A DNA stretch of 63,697 nucleotides from Jaapia argillacea MUCL 33604 (lineage: Eukaryota > Basidiomycota > Agaricomycetes > Jaapiales > Jaapiaceae), in assembly GCA_000697665.1 (NCBI GenBank), contig KL197743.1:300548-364244 (forward strand). Reading direction: 5' to 3'. Below, piece by piece: positions 1 to 11,962 of the stretch. The position numbers and the translations under genes were made by a program. How positions within the stretch are numbered: position 1 is the first letter of the stretch; the number at the start of each line of letters is the position of its first letter. The notes below the pieces were generated by a model. The model saw nothing but the letters and a program-made list of their open reading frames with translations, did not search any database and was not told where the DNA came from.

Positions 1-164
1 GTTGAGGTCTGAATGTCAAACGTCGCATGGACATACAAGATCAGTTGATGCTCAATTGATTTGCGCTAGGTACGTCAAAACGAGCTCAATCAATGCCAAG
101 GTGACCTCGAGTACAAGACCGTTGTCGTGCCTCTGAATTGACCTCTGGAAAACATCCCCCCGGT

Positions 165-2170
165 ATGGTGGTGTATGAGGAGATGGATCACGATGCCCTT
201 GTTGCCATTACCTTGTCTCTTCGGGCTGACAACGACCAGCTCAGAACGGAGCTACAACGTTCGCGGTTGCTGAATGAACGTTTCGCCAAATTACTTGCAG
301 AGGATGAAAGCGAGTCGAAGGTGAAAACAGCCTGTTCCCGAATGGTTCATCGCTAACTGAAATGGATAGCTTCATCCAGGCCCGTTGCAGGAACATCACC
401 AACCACCTACCCCGAAGGTAAGCCATCGTGTCTCCCTAACCCCCCCTGTGAGAATTGACAGGTTGCTGGGAGGTAGAAGTCACATAGCCCTCAGCTTCAA
501 CCCTCGGGCCTCCCGGAGTCGATTCCGGAGTCGGTACTCGTGAAGAAAGACATATCGTTGCCCCCATATCCTCCCCAACTATCGCCGCCCCGACCCTTTA
601 GTGAGCCCCTATCGGAGCTCACAGACTTCTCTGCGCAAAACGATATGGACCTCCCCCACCAAGCCTACGAAGACGACGCCTCCTTCGGCGATCTCGTCCG
701 TGAATCGACGGCCGGGGACCAGAAGCCATCCATCCCAGTGGCTGTGGGGTCTACACGGGAAATGTCGCACTCAAAAAAGCGTAGACGGCTTATCATGGAC
801 TGTGTGGAGCTAGAAGTGCGCCGTAGTAGTCGGACACCCATTGCCCGGGGTCCTTCCCAGTCTTCTTCGAGCCTTCCTGGCTCGTCTGGTGTCGCTTCTG
901 CATTCCCGCCTATCAAGGCGGAAGGATCGATCAAGCTGGAGAGTTCAGATGCTGCTTTCCGGGGGAAAACCGAGGCGGAACTCGACGATTTCATAGTAAA
1001 GCGCGAGAATGTGAGACCTTGTCACGATTACCTTCGAGACCCGCGTGATCTGACGATTTCCATTTATCCACCATAGTCGGAGATTAGGATTCTGGAACGA
1101 GACCGCGTCTTACCTGAAGGGTCTATTCGCGCCCGTCTTGCACTCGTCAACAACCTGACATACTTTATCGACGATGTACCCGATGACATTCTCAAGGTCA
1201 CCTGCTCGCGCCTTTTCATTGCCAAGACATTTGGCGGCAATACCCAAGATACATCTCCCCGCATGGCTCAGAAGTTCTTGGATAAACATCCCTACCGAGA
1301 TTTTCTATACATCAACATCGAAAAATATCAACCAGAAGGTCCTAAAAATCCGGGAGATGCAGCTTTGTTCTTCTCCGTTGGCGAAGCGGACTCATTTGTT
1401 TGGGGGACTGTCCAACGTGTGTTTATTCGCATAGCCTCAGATGTCTGGCGTTATGTCGGCCAATATTTAATGACTCCCGTACCATCGCTCTCGATTGAGG
1501 AATGGCGTTCTCAAAAGCCTATGGTACGTATCTATCTAAATCCCTGATTTTTTCCCCTCCAATGCTGACATGACACATCGGATCTCATTCAGATGAAGAA
1601 AACATGGGCGAATAAAATCTTGCAGAAAGGGTGGGGCAAGAATACCCGTATTATGCTTACCCTCTGGCGACAATTGGGACGCAAACCCACTCGGGCGGAG
1701 CTGGAAGCTGTTGATCAGGAACAAAAGTACAAAGATTTGACGGTAGAGGAAATAATTGAGGGCTTCGACACCGGAAAAGAAGTATGTTCCCACTTCACCT
1801 TCTCGTACTCTACACCTCATCACCTTCGTCATAGAAGATCGCAGTGTGCTGTATGGAATGTGTGGGCTATGACTCTACCTTCCAGCACGAAATCGCGGAA
1901 AAACTGACAACTTGGGTACCCCCTCCACGCAAACCCCGAAAGGGTAAGAAGAGAGCAGCTCCCGATTCCGACTCGGAGCCCACTCCTGAACCCAGAGTCA
2001 AGAAGGTTCCACGCCCAAAGCACCCTCAGGCGGAAGAGACTGAGGATGAATCCGAGGGGGAGTCGGAACAAGAGGACGAGCTTCACGAGGATCAGAGTGC
2101 TGTCAGTGTAGATCGGGAGTTGATCTACGTTGCCAAAGGCACTCGCAGCCGCCCGAGACCTATCGACTAG
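165..2170 (+). CDS. DUF6697-like nuclear protein, copy A
   Basis: Unknown function; first of five paralogues here. Best model has six exons (165-320, 370-417, 477-1010, 1077-1523, 1593-1781, 1835-2170), all joins in phase, giving 569 aa. Order: a short N-terminal coiled coil (Leu/Arg/Glu rich, residues ~10-45), a disordered acidic and Ser-rich stretch, a basic KKRRR cluster followed by MDCVELEV, the core with FGGN, KHPYRDF and PEGPKNPGD, a helical module with WRQLGRKPTRAEL, a CCMECVGYD motif, and an acidic tail ending GTRSRPRPID. The basic cluster suggests a nuclear protein; that is inference. The last acceptor at 1834 was chosen because copy B has the same junction (GKE then xIAV). A start at 183 is also possible. 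I recall this architecture as the basidiomycete DUF6697 family, but the name needs a profile search. Confidence 0.75.
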
Positions 2171-2388
2171 TCACCACTTTGTTCCGTGGCGTACTTTTCG
2201 AACGATGCCTCATCTCTCTCTACGAATGTACCTGTTTCCTGTCGTTTCGTGCAAGTGGATGGGATGGATCAAGCGTTCCTTCGGGCCATGCCTGTACGAT
2301 CAAACTTTACTACTCTCAAAACGTAAACTCCCTGGGTCGATAAGAACCACAGTAATTTCGGCTATTCAGTAGTCTAAAATCGAGACCG

Positions 2389-4424
2389 ATGGAACGAAGT
2401 CGCTCCCTTCGTCTCGCACCTCCACCACCCTCCATGGACCCAGATCTTTCGGGAGATGAATACGAAAGTCTGAGCCACGATACACTCGTGGAAAAGCTTA
2501 AGTATGTTGGAGCGGAGAATGCTAGTCTCCGGATAAGGCTCGAACGTCTGCAAGTCGAAAATGACCATTTCCGCAAGTTACTTACTGGAGAGGAACGAGA
2601 AAATGATTCAAAGGTGGACAACTATCTTTTGGGAGGGCTATTCAATTCACTAACTTGTTCTATAGCTACCTTTGGCTTCATTTGGACTACTTGCCCATCT
2701 TCCGACTCCCAAGGTACTTATAGGATTCACTTTCGCATTTCAGACCTTCTGACACACCCTGTGCACGCAGAAGTCTGAAACACCTGAATACGATCCCCCG
2801 AGCCGTCTGGAATCCAATCCAGACGCGCTCAAACACGATGCTTCCCCTCCGTCTCACTCGGTCCTTCGGTCACCTCCACAAGTCGCCTTGGACGATCCGG
2901 ACTCGGAACTCGGCAACTTGACTGGTCAAGATGACTTCAGCCTATCCCAGCAAATCTACGAGAACGACGACTCTCGGTCACCTTCCGTCGCGGCCTCGTT
3001 GAACGTTGGCATAAAGCGAGAACTTTTGGACAATGACATCAAACCGCGATCTGCTCTGAAGCGAAGAAGAATGGTCCTGGATTGCGTAGAGATACCTGTC
3101 AGGCGTTCGACTCCACGTACTACCTCACGACCACCTGCACCTTCTCCGAAACTTCGCCGTTCTCCTGTCACTTCCGGATCTGCTCTCGTGAAAGCCGAGG
3201 TTCCTGTCGCTCACGTCCCAGTTGTACGAGTGAAACCTGAACCCTCTACGGAGGAAAAGTTGGATGAGTTCATAAGAGTCAAGCGCGAGAATGTAAGCTT
3301 TAAAGAACCTTTCCTTCGAGAAGGATATAGCCTAACCACTTTCATATGCAGCCTGAGATTAAGATTCGACCCGAGAATCGTGTCCTACCAGAAAGTTCAA
3401 TCCGCGCTCGTTTAGCCCTCGTCAACAACATTTCCTACGTTATAAACGATGTCCCCGAAGAAGTCCAACGCATCACAGTTACACGAGCTTTCTTCTCCAA
3501 GACGTTTGGTGGCAATACTCAAGCAACATTCCCGAGTATTGGGAAGAAGTTCCGGCAGAAACACCCGTACCGCAATTTCATGATGCTGAACTTGGACGAG
3601 TATAACCCTGAAGCCCCGAAGAACCCGGGCGACGCAGGACTTTTCTTCGGTCTCGGCAATTCAGAGGGTAGCGACTGGGGCAGTGATGGTCATATTGTTT
3701 TCGTTCGACTGCGGAGGAATATGTGGCTCCAGGTTGGTATATATACTATGAGTCCGGCGCCATCGCTTACCATTGAGGAGTGGAACTCTCAGAAGGCCGT
3801 AGTATGTGACCATGACATGGTTGACATCAATGCTCCTGGACTTATTGCGATCGATTCTAGGTGAAGACAACTTGGGCCGAAGATGTATGGGAGCAATCAT
3901 GGGGTCGTGATACTCGGGCAATTATTGTCCTCTGGCGAGAATTGGGTCGAAGGCCTACGCAGGACGAGTTGGACGACGCATTGGACACAAACCGAACATT
4001 TCAGAATCTGTCCCTTGAAGAAATTGTCGATGCCTTCTCGACAGGAAAAGAGGTCACCATTTCCCCATTTTCATTCCACGTCGTCTCACATCTTCTGGTA
4101 CAGACCATTGCCGTGTGGTGTATGGAGTGCATCGGTTACGAAGCCGATTTACAGAGGGACATTGTAGAAAATTTGAAAACTTGGGTACCTCCTCCTCCGC
4201 GGCCTAGGAAGTCAAAGAAGAAAGCAACGGGTGGTCGGAAATCCCAAAAAAGTGCCCCTCCGTCCAAACGTCCTCAAAAACTGGAGGAATCTGAGGAGGG
4301 GGAGGGGGAGGAATCTGAGGAAGAATCTAGCGAGGAACCGAACGAACCTGAAGATAATATCGAGGAGTTGCCTTACGTGCACCGAGGCACAGGCAGCCGA
4401 CCGCGACTCGCACTTATTGACTGA
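2389..4424 (+). CDS. DUF6697-like nuclear protein, copy B
   Basis: Tandem sister of copy A, 218 bp downstream in the same direction with the same exon pattern: a coiled-coil exon from ATG 2389, a small exon ending HLPTPK (copy A ends PPTPK), a long disordered exon with LKRRRMVLDCVEIPVRR, a core exon, a helical exon and a tail exon. Key motifs are FGGNTQATFP, KHPYRNFMMLN, YNPEAPKNPGDAGLFFG, LWRELGRRPTQDEL and WCMECIGYE. The C-terminus carries a Lys-rich stretch and a long Glu run before a GTGSRPR-type ending. Shared intron positions and higher mutual similarity than to copies C-E point to local tandem duplication. Function unknown; nuclear location inferred from the basic cluster. Confidence 0.75.
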
Positions 4425-5219
4425 CGACCAACCTGTGTAGTCACAAACCTAGATTTTTTCCGATTCGATACGGGCCTCGATACAGCTCAATGCCCTCGTC
4501 TCTGAGCTGTTGTCACGCACACTTCAGTCGTGGCCTGCAATTAGATCTGATCCATGACGCCCGAAGACAGATAAGCACGGTCAGGCGTGCCGGATGCTCG
4601 CAGCTCTTCTTTGGTTAATACTATCGACCCTGACGTGTAAAGACCTGCTGTGGCCATGTGTCGACAGAATCTATTCCTCTTGGGCTTAGGGTGACCCGCA
4701 GAACTCTGGAATATCTGCCGATGCATCGTGCATGCAACAGCGACGAGGCATCCGCCACCACTTCCTTATACGGATGGTGGTTGTTATAGCTTCCGTTCAT
4801 TTGTTCTCATAGTCACATTTCTCGCTTGGTTCCCTTGCTCCTTAAGTATTGCCTTGTTGTCCTTTTGCCATATCCCATTTGACGCGTTGTCATCGTCAAG
4901 ATTATCTCGCAGCAATGATGGCCATAAAAGACCTTTGACAAATGACTGGGATCAATCGTCTGATAAAAAGGTTCCGGACCGGCGTCTTGCTCCTTGGTTA
5001 GCCTCGAGGCAACCTTCCATACCTGGTGTTGCCGTCCTCATTGACTGCCTGCTGCTCTTGTTCTTCATCTCGTGCCACGCCGCAAACGCGAGCACAAAGA
5101 AGTTGCGTCAGGTATATGCAACCGATTGTTCAAGGGATCAAGCTGGCTCCCACACGATCTCTTTTCTGTCCACCTCTGCGCACTGTATTGAGCTCCTACG
5201 CCGACCGAACGCATTGATT
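4425..5219. other. Intergenic, nothing recognised
   Basis: About 800 bp between copy B and the next gene. Open frames here are short, lack family motifs and are not conserved elsewhere in the window. It presumably holds the 3' end of copy B and the promoter of the downstream gene; I see no clear TATA box or terminator. Confidence 0.5.
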
Positions 5220-8200
5220 ATGACTGAATCGCCACAGCGCAGCAGAAAAGTACAAAGTTATCCTGGGCCACAAGGTATGCACTTCCTTTCATGTAGACAA
5301 TCTAGCTGGTGCTCGAGGGCGTAGAGAAGAGATATGGAGATCTTTGGAGCCGTTGAACTTAAACCATCGTCCCATTCTTCGCTGTGGTGAGAGTGCCACG
5401 TACGCTCCTTGTAATCCCCCTTAATCCCAAGCAGGTGGTGAATGTTGGGATCTGAGGAATGAATCTTCCTGCATCTGGTTTGGGTTTCATTGGATGGCTT
5501 CGGTTCTGATTGTATCTCGCCTTCGTTTTCAGTATCAGGCCAGAATTTACCTGGGCGCGAAGCTACTCCTTCTCCCTCCTTCCGCGAGCGCCAGAGAGCG
5601 GCAAAAGCACAACAAATGTCGTACGTGCCGCCCACACAAGTCTATCAACAACCTAGCCCTCCAAACTCCAACTCTTCGCGGCCTTCGGAGAGATCCCCAC
5701 CTCCTGTTAATCCCAACTCTCGAATATCTCCCCAGGGGAATTCGATCCCTCGTGATATGAACTCCGAGCGCCCGATACCCCCACCCCCACCGATCCATAG
5801 CCTCAGCCAGCCTGACATTCGCCAAACCGTTCCGCCTCCCCCACCTCAACATACCATGAGTCAGCCCGATGTACGTACGATGAACCCGTCCATTGGCTAT
5901 CCTCGACCTAGTCGAGTTGCTCCTGCTCAATTCTTGACGCAGTTTGCATCGATGGAAGGTAATTGGCAGATAACCGAGCAGCTGATGAAAGATATCGAAA
6001 CCGCCGATCTCCAGCAAGCTCAGGCTGCTGGAACTATGGGCGTAGCCTACGCGGGAGGCGCTGTTACTACTGCGGCCATCTTCGCTCAGGGCGAAGTGGG
6101 TTCTCCGCCGAAGGAAGGACTGGCGGACAGGGCTCGACCTTCGGATAGAGTCAGTCCGAAAGACGTGGATGGTGGGCAACCCCCAGCATCTGTCATCAGG
6201 CGCCAAACTTGGGACGGTGCCAGAGATCGAGATAGCCCCAAAGCTTGGGACCGTCCTGGTCAATCCACAGGCTCGATGCCACCACAAGTCCAACCCCGCC
6301 TCCAGGGTCGTTCTCCCGATAGTGGTGATTCTATTCCCTACCATACTCCTACAGCTTCGCCGGGCGAACACCCCTCCACGTACCCTCAATATGATCGGGA
6401 ATACTATCCAGCCCCCGTCACTTCACAGGGCCGTGTCCCCACTCCTCCCAATTCGCGAAAATCATCCAATGCTACCATGCCCGACCCCATGACACATCGC
6501 GTCACTCCACCAGCCGTATCCAAACTGGCAAATCAGACGATGTCAAATCAGGGTGCGAAGAGAATTGCTCCGGACAGATCTCTCCCAGTTCAGGAAGAGG
6601 CGGAAGATGACCTCGGAGTCTCTGCGTCGAATGGTCCTAGGGAGAAGGAGAGACGCGGGACTTTCTCTTCGTCGAACGAATATGGCCGACGGGATCCTGA
6701 GATCGTCGATGGTGGGAGGCGTCTTCAGGGTTCGCCGACTACTCCGTCGTCCGAAATCCACCCGGAAGGTCGAGACTCGAGATATGATTCTCGCGACGAC
6801 CATCCAACCCGGCTCAGTCGCGAACCGTCCAGAGGCGAAGACTCGGAGACTCTTAATGAACACGATGAAGATGAAGATGATCATGGTCGCCCGAGTCAAG
6901 GCTCGAGCCAGGAGTACACTCCTCGTTCTCCAACGGCTGATCTCCCTGATCGTCACTACACCTCTAATGCCGATTATCAACAGAGCATCAGAGCCAAGAC
7001 TCGTGGCGGAGTTACGGACCAGCTCGGTTTACGAGGGTTAGAACAAACCTTCGACTCGATGAAGGAGAAACCCCTCACCAGCCAGATGGGCAAACCACTT
7101 GCACCACCTCAACACCAACAACACCAACAGCAACTACCGCTACAGCAGCAGCTGCCACCGCAACAACCGCAACAACGCCCGGTACCCTCCATGACCCCAT
7201 CAATGCCGCATCCTAGCGATCTTCAGCACTTCTTCGATGACGCCTACCTGCAGGCTTATTTCAGCTCATCTCAGGCCTCCAGGCCGGGTGCTCCTATTCC
7301 TCCCACCCCACAGTCGCACACGGCCGCTCCTTCACCTTCACCTTTGATATCCGCCATGCACAGCGATGTTGGAAGGAGTCCAGCCCCTCCTATCGGCTCT
7401 CCCTATCCTTATCCCTTCTCCCATATCCGTCGCAGCGACGTTTACATGCACCCACCCCAGAATTTATCGAACTATGATCCCAATCATCCTGCGGCTATCC
7501 AAGAGCAAATGGCTCGACAGCTGCAGATGTATGCGCTTAACAATGCTGCTATGTTATCCGATTCGACTCTTTCGCCTTCCTCTACCCCTTACCCTGGACC
7601 TGGATATAATCCGTGGGCATTTTTACCCACGACTAGGATGGGTGGGCGAGCGATCGACTCGGCGATGAGCCACCGCTCCAGCCCAAGTCATGAACCCGTT
7701 GAGTTGGCTCCGCCTCCACCTTTGAGAAGTCGAAGCTTGAGGAAACGTGACAATGCACCGAATTTACGATCTCAGCCACCTCCAAAACCACAGAGGAAGC
7801 CTCCTCCGCGCGTGCAGAGTACGCAACCGAGAGATACTAGCCCGGAGAACTCTTCTGGGGAGGAGACTGCTGGTGAAGACGACAAAGTGATCGACGTCCA
7901 ATACACGAATGAGGAGAATCAGTGGGTTAGGGGTATATCAAACGATGATCCCGGCGATTGGGTTGACGAGGACGAAGAAGGTGATGATGACGATTTACTG
8001 GAGCTGGAGTTCCATCCAACCTATATCAGTAATGCTGAGAAGAAGCGCCGAAGATGGGAACTTCGTTGGGATGACCTTGTTCGAGCTGTGCGTACCTTCT
8101 GATTCTCACCCTCCTCGACGATTCAGGCAAGTTTGGCCCTGCTAACTGGACCTTTTCTTTACAGTTCCAAGCGTTGGATCGTCAGACAGATGCGACTATG

Positions 8201-8629
8201 GTGCTTCTCGCCGCACCTTCTCATTCAACCAAGCAACATTCATTGACCTCACGTTCCGTTCGCCGCGATCCTTCCCTGCTACACTCTCCTGCCCTAGCAT
8301 CGATGCGTTCTGCGTTCACTCATGTCGCCTCTCAACGGAGAACTGCTCGGTCGCGAATGGTTACACTTGCCGACAGACTATCACTCTCAGGGTCGTCCGT
8401 AGACGGATCTGATGCCGGCTCGACAGCCAGAGAAGAGGATCTCAAGAAGGCGCTGGAAGCTGCTTTGGGAAGTCTCGGAGCACTGGGGCATATTTATGAG
8501 CAACGAGAGGCTCGATGGCGTGAAGAGATGCGGAAGTTGAGTGACGATCGCGAGCGGGTCGAGCTGCTGTTGGGGCAAGCTCTTGGACCTGGGATCTCAG
8601 GTCACGGCATGAACGGTGGCGGACGTTGA
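5220..8629 (+). CDS. Large disordered Pro/Ser/Gln-rich protein, C-terminal helix
   Basis: Unknown function. The long open frame has no ATG near its 5' end, so I place a first exon at 5220-5274 (MTESPQRSRK...), an intron 5275-5538 (acceptor at 5532 also fits the frame), exon 2 at 5539-8087, an intron 8088-8164 with a CTAAC branch site, and exon 3 at 8165-8629. Predicted length 1022 aa. Most of it is low complexity: poly-Pro runs (RPIPPPPPIH), a Gln-rich tract near 7100-7180, and acidic runs before the second intron. A more ordered segment near 5935-6100 (FASMEGNWQITEQLMKDIE) and the C-terminal ~100 residues (charged helix with HIYEQREARWREEM) may be structured. It resembles basidiomycete conserved hypothetical proteins; a regulatory or scaffold role would be a guess. 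Confidence 0.65.
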
Positions 8630-8899
8630 GCTCTACTTGTGGACCTCCCATACGGCCCCACGGGCATCGTTGGCATTCAATCCTTTCCTCATGTTTTCAT
8701 TTCGACTGTTCATTCCTACGCATCTCAACACAAGTCGACTTCTGCTCTGATGTTCGGGTTAGGGTTCTGTGGATGTCTCGGGACAACTGTTGGCCATCGT
8801 GTGGTTTCAAAGGGAAGATCGACATGATTGTAACTGAGAAAAAGCCTTCAGCATGTAGCTCCAACACAAGGAGTCGTATTTTCAAGGAATATAATCCCT

Positions 8900-10582
8900 C
8901 TACTTAAGGAAGTAAACGTTATTCTTCTCCTTTCTAATACCTGGCTTTATGCGTGAGTAGATGACTCCGTCCTTTTGGATGTCACGTCCCTGATTTGAGA
9001 CGATGTCGTTCTGGAAATCCTGATCGTAGCCCACGCATTTCATCGACCACGCAGACAGTTGCTTAAATATACCCATGAACATCAATAAGGGGGAGTGGCT
9101 CGTGTATGGCTTACCAGATCTCCGTTCGTGAATGCTCTATCAATGTCCTCGTTTGTGAGGTCGTTGGTTTGTAAATTGTGGCGAAGCTGAACCCGAATGG
9201 GCTCCGCCCATATTTCTTTAACAATACATTTAACCCACCGCCGCTTCACCTGCAAAAAGAACAAAAATTAACTATAACACCGAGAAGAGTGACATACTTA
9301 CGAGATCAGAGAGCGACATCCATTCCTCAACTGACAGAGGGGTGAGGGACTGTGGCTTGTACTGCCCGACATACAACCACATATTTTTTCTCAAACGAAC
9401 TATGACCCGACACTCGACAGATGGGTTGATTTTTTCCAAATCTCCCATACCGAGAAAGATTCCAGGGAGCCCGGGGCGCTTTGGTACCTCAGGATTGAGA
9501 GTGCCAGGGTGCAGAAACATGAACTCGTCATAGGGATGGATGAATTTCGGTCCTAGGCTCGGTCTTCGACTCTGAAAGTTCCCGCCAAATACTTTCGATA
9601 GATACTTGTCTGGAGAGACAGCGACATGCAATTTCGATTCGTCGTAATTGATGGTGTGGGTATGAAATTTGATGGTCTGTAGACGCGCATAAACCATTCG
9701 GCGAGGAAGGCGTCGCCATGGCACATCTGCGAGAGTCTGGGGGATTACGGGGATTGGCGCATCAGAGAAAATACATTCGTAAACGATGACCTGGGCTCAC
9801 ATTTTCCAGGAATTCTAACTTTGCTTTTGCGGTTGCTTCGTCAATCTCCTCGGCTTTCACGTCCATTTTGGGTGAACGAATCTCACTAGAAGTTGCACCA
9901 ATACCCGACTGTGATCGACACCGACGAATCTGGTGAGGAGGGAGGGAAGTGATGAAGACGCTATCCAACACAGTCTTGCGACGTTTTGATGGTGGGGGCT
10001 TCGCGTCGTCGGCATCTTCGGCTTTGAGGAGGTTTGAGGTTATTGTATCACCTCCAGACTCAGTTTTGAAGACGTGATTGATGCCAGTGGAACCAAAGAT
10101 GGAAGCCTGATGGCTGGGCGTGTGCCTTCGCACATCGTCCTGAACATACGCGCCACTATCGTCCTCGACATGGATTGGCGCGCCTGCATCAATATGACGC
10201 GACACCAGAGGCTTGAGTTCGGTAGGCTCAGGTTTGTCCTCCTGTTTTGAAGTAAAGATGCGGTGGTTTCAGGGAGATTTCAGTGACGAACCTTGACTTC
10301 TGCCCCCAGATCGCGACCGGATTGCCCTACGATGACCTCGTTTACTGTAAGATCACCTACATTTGGAAACAACTCACCTCCGCTGGACGATTGGCACAAG
10401 CTCGCGCACTCAGCTTGCAACTTTTCAACCACGACACGTATTTTCACTATGATGTCAATGAGTTCTCTTTGTGACAAGTCTTTGAAGTCTTCGTATCGCA
10501 GCGACTGGGTGGTTTCCATGTTGCTGGAGAATGTAAGAGCGTCTTGCGATGTAGGTGGTGGTGGAGAAGGATAGAAAGCCAA
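8900..10582 (-). CDS. DUF6697-like protein, copy C (diverged, short tail)
   Basis: Fifth-family member on the minus strand, the most diverged of the set. From ATG 10582 it has an N-terminal helix (ELIDIIVKIRVVVEKLQAEC), a basic KRRKTVLDSVFIT motif near 9940-9990, a core with FGGNFQSRRPS, IHPYDEFMFLH and NPEVPKRPG near 9450-9590, an LRKNMWLYVGQY strand, a helical exon near 9110-9250, and a last exon with AWSMKCVGYDQDFQNDI. Two things are unusual: the helical module lacks the WRELGRxPT segment seen in A, B, D and E, and the protein ends soon after the CVGYD motif without the acidic/RPRP tail. It could still be expressed, since the frames join cleanly, but it looks to be losing its C-terminal half. 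Confidence 0.65.
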
Positions 10583-11962
10583 CGAAACCTCGTTTCTTAG
10601 CCGATGGTGACCAAATATTACTAGTAGGTCGAAGTGGTTAAGCTGCTCGTGATGCTGCGAATAGTATACTACTGGAACGTAGGTTCATTTGAAACGCCGT
10701 TGACGCCGACTCGGATATCCACTCTGAAGAAGCGTTATATGCTTTGGACTGGACAGAGTGAGAAGACAAGCACCAAGTGCACTCATCAAAATGTGGCATT
10801 TCCAATCACTGTGGGGGGAATAAGTTATGTAAGACGGCGCATGGGGGATTGGGTGGTGTATCAAATAAGTACTCGATCTAGATCATCATGAACGCCGTTC
10901 CATCGCCTCGAACCCTGGCGAGTTCTTTGGTACCCGGGAAGGCGAGTGGGGAAGTGTTGGGCAGATGAGATAGAACAACAAGACGAGGTCGAGAACAGAA
11001 TAGAGAGGGGAGGAATTCGTTCGACGGTAGAATAGTAAAACCATCGCTTCCGCGGGCGGCATCATCAACACCTCCCGCGACCTTGTAACGGGAGCCGTCG
11101 TGGGATTGGGGCCTCCTAGAATCCAGCTTCATCTTGTAGCGGGGATACTCAGGCTGAAGTCGAGGCACTTATCGCAACAGTGTACTTCATATGAAAGCGC
11201 CCCTAGGCGAAGGCAGCATGAGACCTTGAAACAAAGCAAGAATAGGCGCATATAGGACATTACATCTTGTTATACGTCTTAGGGTGAAAAAGACGTACCC
11301 TACACCTCCATCAGAGAAAAAAGCAGACCAATCGTTTCCTGGAAGGTGACCAGAGTCACCTTGCTCAAATCGGCTGGGAGATTTGTCACGGATATTTCGA
11401 GAGTCCAGAGAGTCAAGCAGTGTTGCGGTACCATTTCCCACCTGTATGCCGTATTTCTAAGGTCAACGCGGTGACGCGACGGAAGAAAAACGAAACCAAG
11501 TGCATACCTCATGCACTCGTGTTCAGAGCCGGTCCGGAGCCTTGACGACGAAGGTACTGCTCGCCACCGGCGAAACCCTCGATGATATCAGAATGTGGAG
11601 CCATGCGAGCAGTACTTACAGTGCATGCGAATGAGACAAGGCTTATCCGTCGCGAAGGCCAAGGTGGGCCAAATCAGGTGGACTTGGGAATTTCAAGTCG
11701 TCAAGCCGAGTCCGACAATCAGCGCTAAATATTGTGCTTGTTCCTGTACACCCCGATAGACGGTACCATGGCCTACTCCCAACATTCCTCAAGTCCTGCG
11801 GCGTTTCTGACTAGCTTGGAATCGACAAGGAAGGTGAGGCCCACTCACAGTGGTGACACCCAACCGAAGGCGTGGCTGATTAAGCGCCGCCCGAAATGGC
11901 ATACATAATGCCGACCCAAATTTTTGCTTGCAATCTGGCAACCTTGCCCACCACCCAAAACG
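10583..11962. other. Intergenic with a possible unresolved minus-strand gene
   Basis: About 1.4 kb between copy C and IMP dehydrogenase, which diverge. On the minus strand 10.88-11.5 kb has splice-like junctions and a stretch reading RNTAYRWEMVPQHCLTLW, which could be exons of a small gene, but I could not assemble a continuous frame or name a family. The right-hand part must contain the IMP dehydrogenase promoter; no clear TATA element is visible. Confidence 0.3.

Noticed and set aside
4728-5324. 198-aa frame upstream of the disordered protein gene
   Set aside because: No motif, odd composition, and it overlaps the better-supported first exon at 5220-5274 in another frame.
5547-6389. 280-aa minus-strand frame
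   Set aside because: Antisense shadow of the Pro-rich coding region; Arg/Gly-rich composition is that expected from reverse-complemented Pro/Ser codons.
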